Part shown: positions 58,906-64,000 of the stretch, piece by piece
How positions within the stretch are numbered: position 1 is the first letter of the stretch
Layout: every line of letters starts with the position of its first letter
Assembly: GCF_014306625.1 (NCBI RefSeq)
Contig: NZ_JACRYL010000003.1
Coordinates: forward strand, 248,390 to 312,389
Reading direction: 5' to 3'
DNA from: Pedobacter fastidiosus
Lineage (GTDB): Bacteria; Bacteroidota; Bacteroidia; Sphingobacteriales; Sphingobacteriaceae
DNA length: 64,000 nucleotides
Notes under the pieces: generated by a model
The model's database searches: none
Told to the model about the DNA's origin: nothing
The model's input: only the letters and a program-made list of their open reading frames with translations
Position numbers and translations under genes: made by a program

Positions 58906-58936
58906 TTGTAGTATTACTAAACTTATAGTTATGTTT
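58906..58936 (+). promoter_or_regulatory. Bacteroidota-type promoter of the AT-rich secreted gene pair
   Basis: TTG (58906-58908), a 20-bp spacer and TATGTTTG (58929-58936) match the phylum consensus. The -7 box ends only 14 bp before the ATG at 58951, so the 5' leader would be very short. Confidence 0.55.
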
Positions 58937-58950
58937 GCAAAAAAAAATTT

Positions 58951-59388
58951 ATGAAAAACAAATTTTTATTCATGTGGATAATTCCACTAATCCTATTGGT
59001 AGCCTCCTGTAAAAAGGAGAGTTCAATAATTCCAGGAAAAAAATCTAAAATGTTAAATAAGTCTGATTTAATTGGAAATTGGATTCCGTATAAAATTGTT
59101 TCTGGAATAACAGATAAAGATAGAATACTTATAATTTCTGATAGTTCTGATCATGTGAAAAATTATTTACCAAGCTATAACATCACTAGTAATTATTTAA
59201 TCACCAATTACAAGAAATCCACATATAAACTTTATCCATCCAAAAACAATTTTCTCTTGGAATATAATATTTTTGATGTTCCTCAAAAATTTCCTGTTTT
59301 AGGAATAGAAGATAATATATTGTCTATACAACGTACAGAAGTTATTGGAATAATTCAAAAAATTGACACAATATATTATAAAAAATAG
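58951..59388 (+). CDS. Unrecognised small lipoprotein
   Basis: 145 aa. Signal with lipobox (LILLVASCKKESS). The mature chain begins with basic residues and has a WIPYKIVSG strand, recalling lipocalin-like or DUF-type small lipoproteins, but I cannot name a family. The coding sequence is AT-richer than its neighbours. It ends one base before the next gene's ATG. Confidence 0.65.
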   Translation: MKNKFLFMWIIPLILLVASCKKESSIIPGKKSKMLNKSDLIGNWIPYKIVSGITDKDRILIISDSSDHVKNYLPSYNITSNYLITNYKKSTYKLYPSKNNFLLEYNIFDVPQKFPVLGIEDNILSIQRTEVIGIIQKIDTIYYKK

Positions 59389-59389
59389 C

Positions 59390-60541
59390 ATGAAGACTCT
59401 AAAAATAATTATAACAGTTACTTTTCTTTTTTTTGTAAAAAATTTATATTCTCAAACGACAATATTAGATTTCACAAGAGTTCCTCAAACATATGCAGGT
59501 GATGGAACTTATAATCCAAATTATTTTGATAATAGTGGCTGTTCAAACAAATTTGGGCCGAATCCATTGATTGTAAATGGGTATAATTTAAGATCAGTAG
59601 GCGTTTCAAATATATTTCCTGTATATACGAATACATCAACAACATATAAATGGAGTTTATATGCATGGGGAAATACTAAAACAGGGCAAAGATGTAATGT
59701 TGGAATTTCAGTGGAATACCCATTCAAAGCAAATAAAACTTATGAAATTGAATTAAACGGTGTTAATGATCATATGGCAGATGGACACGAAAGCTCACCT
59801 AAAATGGTGTACAATGGGGTATTTTGGATAAAACTTGATGATAATCCGGCTCTTGTAACAAATGCTCCCGATCCATGTATGGAGTGGTACATGCAATTTG
59901 AAAAAAGCGTAGGCCGATATTCAAAACTTATTGCTGATGGTGTCATTGCTATAGAGAATAAAACTTACCGAGTTAAATTTTCACCACTTGAAGCAAAATC
60001 TGCTCTAAAAATAATTTTTGATTCTTCACCCACTGCTCCGGATATAATTATTGATAATATTTTTCACTTAAAGAATATCAAAATAACGGAAATGCCTTAT
60101 GAAGAGGAAGGGCCGAGTTATATAGCATCATATACCAATGTGCCCAAACCCCATCCTTGGAATCCAGCATATGAAATACCAGGTGTTGTAGTGAGACCTA
60201 GTAATGGATATGCTTATCCCACAAGACCAAATGTAGTAACACCTAGCATACCAACAAATTTGTGGACACTAAATTCTGATGGGATCGGTTATTCAATATA
60301 TCTTAGTGATGTAATCTCAAACCTGAATGTATCACAAACTATATATTTAGATTTATTAGGAGATATAACATATGGCCCAAGGCCTGGTCAACAAGGCAGA
60401 CAAAGTATTGCTGTACCTGGTGCTTACCAAGGCAATAACTATACATATACTACTTTTAACAATGATATTGTAATTACGGTAAAAAATAGCACAAATACTC
60501 CCCCTGTAAATCCAATAGATTTTGTTTTAACTTATTATTAA
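59390..60541 (+). CDS. Secreted protein of unknown family
   Basis: 383 aa from ATG at 59390 with signal peptide (LKIIITVTFLFFVKNLYSQ). The mature chain contains jelly-roll-like stretches (FDNSGCSNKFGPNPLIVNG, NKTYEIELNGVNDHMADGH, FWIKLDDNPALV), suggesting a carbohydrate- or surface-binding domain in the N-terminal 220 residues. A Pro-rich linker (NVPKPHPWNPAYEIPGVVV) leads to a second beta domain. I do not recognise a family. AT-rich and coupled to the lipoprotein before it. A terminator follows. Confidence 0.65.
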   Translation: MKTLKIIITVTFLFFVKNLYSQTTILDFTRVPQTYAGDGTYNPNYFDNSGCSNKFGPNPLIVNGYNLRSVGVSNIFPVYTNTSTTYKWSLYAWGNTKTGQRCNVGISVEYPFKANKTYEIELNGVNDHMADGHESSPKMVYNGVFWIKLDDNPALVTNAPDPCMEWYMQFEKSVGRYSKLIADGVIAIENKTYRVKFSPLEAKSALKIIFDSSPTAPDIIIDNIFHLKNIKITEMPYEEEGPSYIASYTNVPKPHPWNPAYEIPGVVVRPSNGYAYPTRPNVVTPSIPTNLWTLNSDGIGYSIYLSDVISNLNVSQTIYLDLLGDITYGPRPGQQGRQSIAVPGAYQGNNYTYTTFNNDIVITVKNSTNTPPVNPIDFVLTYY

Positions 60542-60546
60542 AAATT

Positions 60547-61539
60547 CTAAAACTCCAGAAAACGACTGATGTTCAACTGAACGGAGTCGTTTTTTTTATG
60601 CACGCCTTTATTCAGTTGCAAGGCACGAACATTCACTCCGTTTCTTTCTAACAAAAGTTCATCATAAAACCCTTTGTAATAAACATCTTTTACCTCATAA
60701 CGCCTACTGTTCCAACTATTGCTCATTTCTGCCCATTCGGGATAAAAAACCACAAACTCTTTATAGGTTTTGAGGCCAAGTTTTTCGGCATCTAATCTTG
60801 GTAAAACAACAGCATTGCCCAAAATTTGTGCAGTATAAATGTGTTTTGGATTTTGATAAATATCTGATGGTTTTCCGGTTTGAAGGAGTTTCCCATCCTT
60901 AATAATCAATAATTGATCGGCTAAGAATAATCCATCAGCAGGATCATGAGAAACCAAAATTACGGTAACGCCAGTTTCTGAAGCAACCCGCTTAATATCG
61001 GCACGAAGTTGATTTTTTAATAAAGCATCTACCTGACTAAAAGGTTCATCTAAGAGCAAAACCTGAGTATCTGCGACCATTGCTTTTGCAATTGCAACGC
61101 GTTGTTGCTCGCCACCACTAAGCTCTATAATTTTTTTGTTCTGTAAGGGCAAAATCCTTAAATGCTCCATAATTTGAAGCGTTTTTTCGGATTTGGTTTT
61201 AAGATCTGTATTGGATAATTGTGAAGCGATATTATCATAAACTTTGGCATAAATGTTCAATGAAAAATCTTGGGTAACCATTTTCATCTGTTTATGCCCA
61301 GGGATTAACTGTTCATCGGGTCCTTTTACTTTTTCATTTTCAAAAAATATTTCACCTTCATCTGCCTTCAGTAATCCATATATAGATTTTAATAAGGTAG
61401 ATTTCCCACTTCCACTCTCGCCAATTATAGCCACAACGTCTCCCCTATTAATTTCGAAACTAATATTTTTAACACCTCCAGCCTGTTCTGCCTGATATTG
61501 TTTGGTTAAATTTTTAACACTAATTATGGTATTGCTCAC
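60547..61539 (-). CDS. ABC transporter ATP-binding protein
   Basis: 330 aa from GTG at 61539 (VSNTIISVKNLTKQY is the usual start; an ATG at 61572 adds 11 residues). Walker A GESGSGKST, signature LSGGEQQRVAIAKAMV, Walker B VLLLDEPFSQVD and the switch His (LVSHDPADG) are all present. A C-terminal extension of about 100 residues may be a regulatory domain. No permease gene is near, so its substrate is unknown. Confidence 0.88.
   Translation of the reverse strand: MSNTIISVKNLTKQYQAEQAGGVKNISFEINRGDVVAIIGESGSGKSTLLKSIYGLLKADEGEIFFENEKVKGPDEQLIPGHKQMKMVTQDFSLNIYAKVYDNIASQLSNTDLKTKSEKTLQIMEHLRILPLQNKKIIELSGGEQQRVAIAKAMVADTQVLLLDEPFSQVDALLKNQLRADIKRVASETGVTVILVSHDPADGLFLADQLLIIKDGKLLQTGKPSDIYQNPKHIYTAQILGNAVVLPRLDAEKLGLKTYKEFVVFYPEWAEMSNSWNSRRYEVKDVYYKGFYDELLLERNGVNVRALQLNKGVHKKNDSVQLNISRFLEF
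60559..60598 (+). terminator. Terminator of the secreted gene pair, overlapping the ABC gene end
   Basis: AACGACT (60561-60567) pairs with AGTCGTT (60585-60591) and a T-run follows to 60598. The hairpin lies within the last codons of the ABC gene on the minus strand. Confidence 0.65.
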
Positions 61540-61597
61540 AGAGTAAAGATAAAGCTTAAAGGAGAAAGACAAAAGCTTACAGCAAAATGTTTTTACG

Positions 61598-61633
61598 CAA
61601 AAAATCCTGTCTCGCCTAACCGAAACAGGATTT
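61598..61633 (-). terminator. Terminator of the outer-membrane protein gene
   Basis: On the minus strand AAATCCTGTTTCG / CGAGACAGGATTTT form a stem with a short loop and a T-run. It starts about 25 bp after the stop codon. Confidence 0.82.
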
Positions 61634-61657
61634 ATACTATTTATGTGTTGTGTGTGT

Positions 61658-62470
61658 TTAATTCAATCCGAAAGTTATACCGAAACTCATGTTTCTTAAT
61701 CCGGCTTGTGCAGGTGTGGTAAACATATCGTTGAAGTAATATTTAGTAAACAAACCTAAACCATCATAACCAAATCTTATTGTACCTCCGTAGCGAACCG
61801 ATTGGAAATGGTAGCTATCATATTGTTTTTCTTTTCCACGTTCATCGCTAATTTGTTTTACTTTTCCATTTAGCAAGAAGCTAACCTCAGGACCTAAAAC
61901 AAAATAGAATCTTTTTCCTTTACTACTTTCCTTTGTACGAAACTCGAAGTTTAAAGGAATGTGTACATAACTGCTCGAGAAACGATTTTTAGAGAAAGCA
62001 ATATTCTCATTTACATAAGTTAACGTTGGCTGGTTTTTCTGAATGGTAATGTTATCTCTTAAGCGAATTAAAGTCCAATCGAAACCACCTGCAACATAAA
62101 TTTTAAAGTTAGAGTTAAAACGGTATCCGAATTGCAGAACATCAAAAGAGAATGTACTGGTTTTGCCTCCTTTATAATCTAAAAACTGATTGTTTGGAGA
62201 TAAGTTAAAGTCGCCATTATCAATTAATCTAGAGAAGCCTAAATCAACTCTGGTAAATGTTATGCCACCAACGAAACGACCTTTTTTAGCGTTCTGTGTC
62301 GAATCTGCAGTTTTGGTTATTAGGTTCCCTCCTCCGATATTTAAAGTGTACTTACTTTTCTTTTTTATTACTGTGTCTTTTGCTACTGTATCTTGCTGTG
62401 CAAAAGCACTTGGAGCCATAACACCGGCAAGCCCGCTTACCAAAAGTGTTGTAAAAATTAGATGTTTCAT
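61658..62470 (-). CDS. Outer-membrane beta-barrel protein of the sigma unit
   Basis: 270 aa with a signal peptide (TTLLVSGLAGVMAPSAFAQQ). Alternating strands (GRFVGGITFTRVDLGFS, FKIYVAGGFDWTLIRLRDN, RYGGTIRFGYDGLG) end in SFGITFGLN. It resembles small OmpA-like or OprF-like barrels. It follows the sigma and anti-sigma genes and may be under their control. Confidence 0.75.
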   Translation of the reverse strand: MKHLIFTTLLVSGLAGVMAPSAFAQQDTVAKDTVIKKKSKYTLNIGGGNLITKTADSTQNAKKGRFVGGITFTRVDLGFSRLIDNGDFNLSPNNQFLDYKGGKTSTFSFDVLQFGYRFNSNFKIYVAGGFDWTLIRLRDNITIQKNQPTLTYVNENIAFSKNRFSSSYVHIPLNFEFRTKESSKGKRFYFVLGPEVSFLLNGKVKQISDERGKEKQYDSYHFQSVRYGGTIRFGYDGLGLFTKYYFNDMFTTPAQAGLRNMSFGITFGLN

Positions 62471-62543
62471 ATGTTGTGTGTTTATTTTAAATGTTCAATT
62501 GTCATTAGTTCATTCGTTAAGGTGCATTATCCTTAAATCCTAG

Positions 62544-63287
62544 TTATTTCTTATTCTTTTTCCCGAATTTAAAAGGACCAATGTTTATCGATGAAAGGGA
62601 AGAATCATCATCATCCGTACGGAATTGAATAAACTTATCTTTTCTTTTATCAACTTTGTTTACGATTAGATTTACTACATCGCCAACATTACGGATCCCT
62701 TTATTACTTAGGTCGTTTTCGTTAACTACGTCATTTGCTGGTGTCTCAACCATTGCAATCACCTCTTCTTTAGGCTGTTGAATAGCTTCTTCAATTTTTT
62801 TCTTAATTATTTCCTGTCTCGGCACTTCAACTGTAGCGATGTATGTGTCTTGCTTTTGCATTTCGGGCGCTGTAACTATCCGTTGCTTCTCTAGTGGTTT
62901 AACTTCAATTGTTTTAGCTATAGATGATGAAGGTTTTGTTGCAATAGGTAAAGTACTTTCAACTTGGCTTTCTATTGGTTGAGAAGCTGGTGTAATAGAA
63001 TCTTTAACAGAATTTGTTTTTACAACAGGCTTAACGCTTTCCCTTCCATTGCTAGCAAGATTTTTATCTGGATTAGCCGTATTTTGTTGTTGATAAACTA
63101 AAACCCCAACTGTAGCAATTAATAAAACCGCGGCTGCAGATAACCAATAAATTGGTACAATTCTTTTTTTCTTAGGTTCAATTTCGCTTTCTATGCTGCT
63201 CCATAAGTCCCTAGATGGTGTTACTTCTGCATCCGCAAAAGCATCTTTAAATAATTTGTCAAAATCCTTATCCTGTATAGGTTGCAT
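62544..63287 (-). CDS. Single-span membrane protein, candidate anti-sigma factor
   Basis: 247 aa from ATG at 63287. The first 45 residues (QPIQDKDFDKLFKDAFADAEVTPSRDLWSSIESEI) are cytoplasmic, with one membrane span at about 48-66, and a long low-complexity basic and acidic periplasmic region. It overlaps the end of the sigma gene by 20 bp, as expected of a cognate regulator. No known anti-sigma domain is obvious beyond this arrangement. Confidence 0.7.
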   Translation of the reverse strand: MQPIQDKDFDKLFKDAFADAEVTPSRDLWSSIESEIEPKKKRIVPIYWLSAAAVLLIATVGVLVYQQQNTANPDKNLASNGRESVKPVVKTNSVKDSITPASQPIESQVESTLPIATKPSSSIAKTIEVKPLEKQRIVTAPEMQKQDTYIATVEVPRQEIIKKKIEEAIQQPKEEVIAMVETPANDVVNENDLSNKGIRNVGDVVNLIVNKVDKRKDKFIQFRTDDDDSSLSSINIGPFKFGKKNKK

Positions 63288-63837
63288 AACCAAATCCCTC
63301 CATTTTTATAATTTCTTCTTTTAATATTGCTCTCGCTCTCGATAACTGAGATTTACTTGCTCCTTCTGAGATTCCAAGTGTTTCTCCTATTTCTTTGTGC
63401 GAGTAACCCTCAATCACATACATGTTGAAAACCATTCGGTAACCATCTGCCAATTTTTGTATTACTTTCATTAAATCCTGCATCCCCAAAGTTCCAAAAT
63501 CGAAGCCTGTTGATGGTTGTTCGTAAGCTTCATCTATTTCCACCACATTTAAGCTGCGTAAATTTTTTCGGTAACTTTCAATTGCGGTATTCACCATTAC
63601 TCTTCTAATCCAGCCTTCAAAAGAACCATCGCCTCTGTAATCTTTAATTTTTTGGAAGATTTTGATGTAGCCCATCTGCAAAACATCTTCAGCCTCCATT
63701 CTATCTTTGGCGTAGCGTATGCAAACGGCCAACATTTTAGAAGCAGTTTGCTTATAAAGCATCTCCTGCATCTTCCGGTCGCCAGCTTTGCAGCCTTCCA
63801 TCAAATCGTTTATCGTATAGCTTCGCGTCAATTTCAT
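63268..63837 (-). CDS. ECF RNA polymerase sigma factor
   Basis: 189 aa sigma-70 family. Region 2 (MLYKQTASKMLAVCIRYAKDRMEAEDVLQMGYIKIFQKI) and region 4 (YRMVFNMYVIEGYSHKEIGETLGISEGASKSQLSRARAIL) are intact. It overlaps the following membrane protein gene by 20 bp and is likely its partner. Confidence 0.95.
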   Translation of the reverse strand: MKLTRSYTINDLMEGCKAGDRKMQEMLYKQTASKMLAVCIRYAKDRMEAEDVLQMGYIKIFQKIKDYRGDGSFEGWIRRVMVNTAIESYRKNLRSLNVVEIDEAYEQPSTGFDFGTLGMQDLMKVIQKLADGYRMVFNMYVIEGYSHKEIGETLGISEGASKSQLSRARAILKEEIIKMEGFGYATYTG

Positions 63838-64000
63838 TGTGTGTTTGTATATAGAAGATGTGCATTTACAAACAATGGTTGCATGGGGAGAAGAAAAAAG
63901 TTAAAATAAGTTAAAGTAATTTTCAAAACACTGATTTACAGCTAAATAAATTACAATTTATTTCTAAATAAATTTGATAGCATTAGAAACAAGGTAGCTT

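Overview
The window looks like a chromosome segment of a Bacteroidota bacterium, most likely from the Sphingobacteriaceae (Pedobacter-like). The evidence is the low G+C content, promoters of the TTG-N19/20-TAnnTTTG type, a SusC/SusD pair with FecR and an ECF sigma factor, an atpD-atpC pair separated from the other ATP synthase genes, a kdp operon with a split KdpD, and many palindromic intergenic repeats. The genus is an inference; no rRNA or marker gene settles it.

Layout. 1-1.0 kb: the 5' part of a minus-strand Fic-domain gene with an N-terminal winged-helix region, and in front of it six helically phased copies of a TTGAGCYRAT-like box. 1.2-10.4 kb: a potassium-uptake operon (a 26-aa membrane peptide, kdpF, kdpA, kdpB, kdpC, a porin, a kinase-less KdpD and a separate histidine kinase) with palindromic repeats between the genes. 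10.5-20.6 kb: mostly minus-strand housekeeping genes (thioesterase, GH97 alpha-glucosidase, DUF2130, OsmC, obg, adk, tRNA-Arg, peroxiredoxin, RmlD-like reductase) plus YtxH and YdcF-like genes on the plus strand. 20.6-24.7 kb: three small outer-membrane-type proteins and atpD-atpC.

25.0-43.1 kb is a continuous plus-strand branched-chain amino acid cluster: ilvE, ilvD, ilvB, ilvN, ilvC, leuC, leuD, leuB, leuA, ilvA, with passenger genes (ORF6N, DinB-like, methyltransferase, duplicated ABC ATPase, cupin). It carries two apparent translation-coupled attenuators. A 44-codon Leu-rich leader with a terminator precedes ilvE, and a 25-codon Ile-rich leader with a terminator precedes ilvD. In both, the 3' end of the leader ORF can pair with the 5' arm of the terminator. 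In the leu part, palindromic repeats have been captured in frame at the ends of several proteins.

43.3-57.6 kb is a minus-strand surface nutrient system: ECF sigma, FecR anti-sigma, SusC with an STN domain, SusD, DUF4843 lipoprotein, PKD-like lipoprotein, a zinc metalloprotease, a thioredoxin-like protein and an alpha/beta hydrolase whose C-terminal extension is cut off by an in-frame TAA. No glycosidase is present, so a peptide or protein-linked substrate is more likely than a glycan (inference). 57.6-64 kb: a DUF4230 protein, small lipoproteins, an AT-rich pair of unrecognised secreted proteins, an ABC ATPase, and an ECF sigma / membrane anti-sigma / outer-membrane protein unit.
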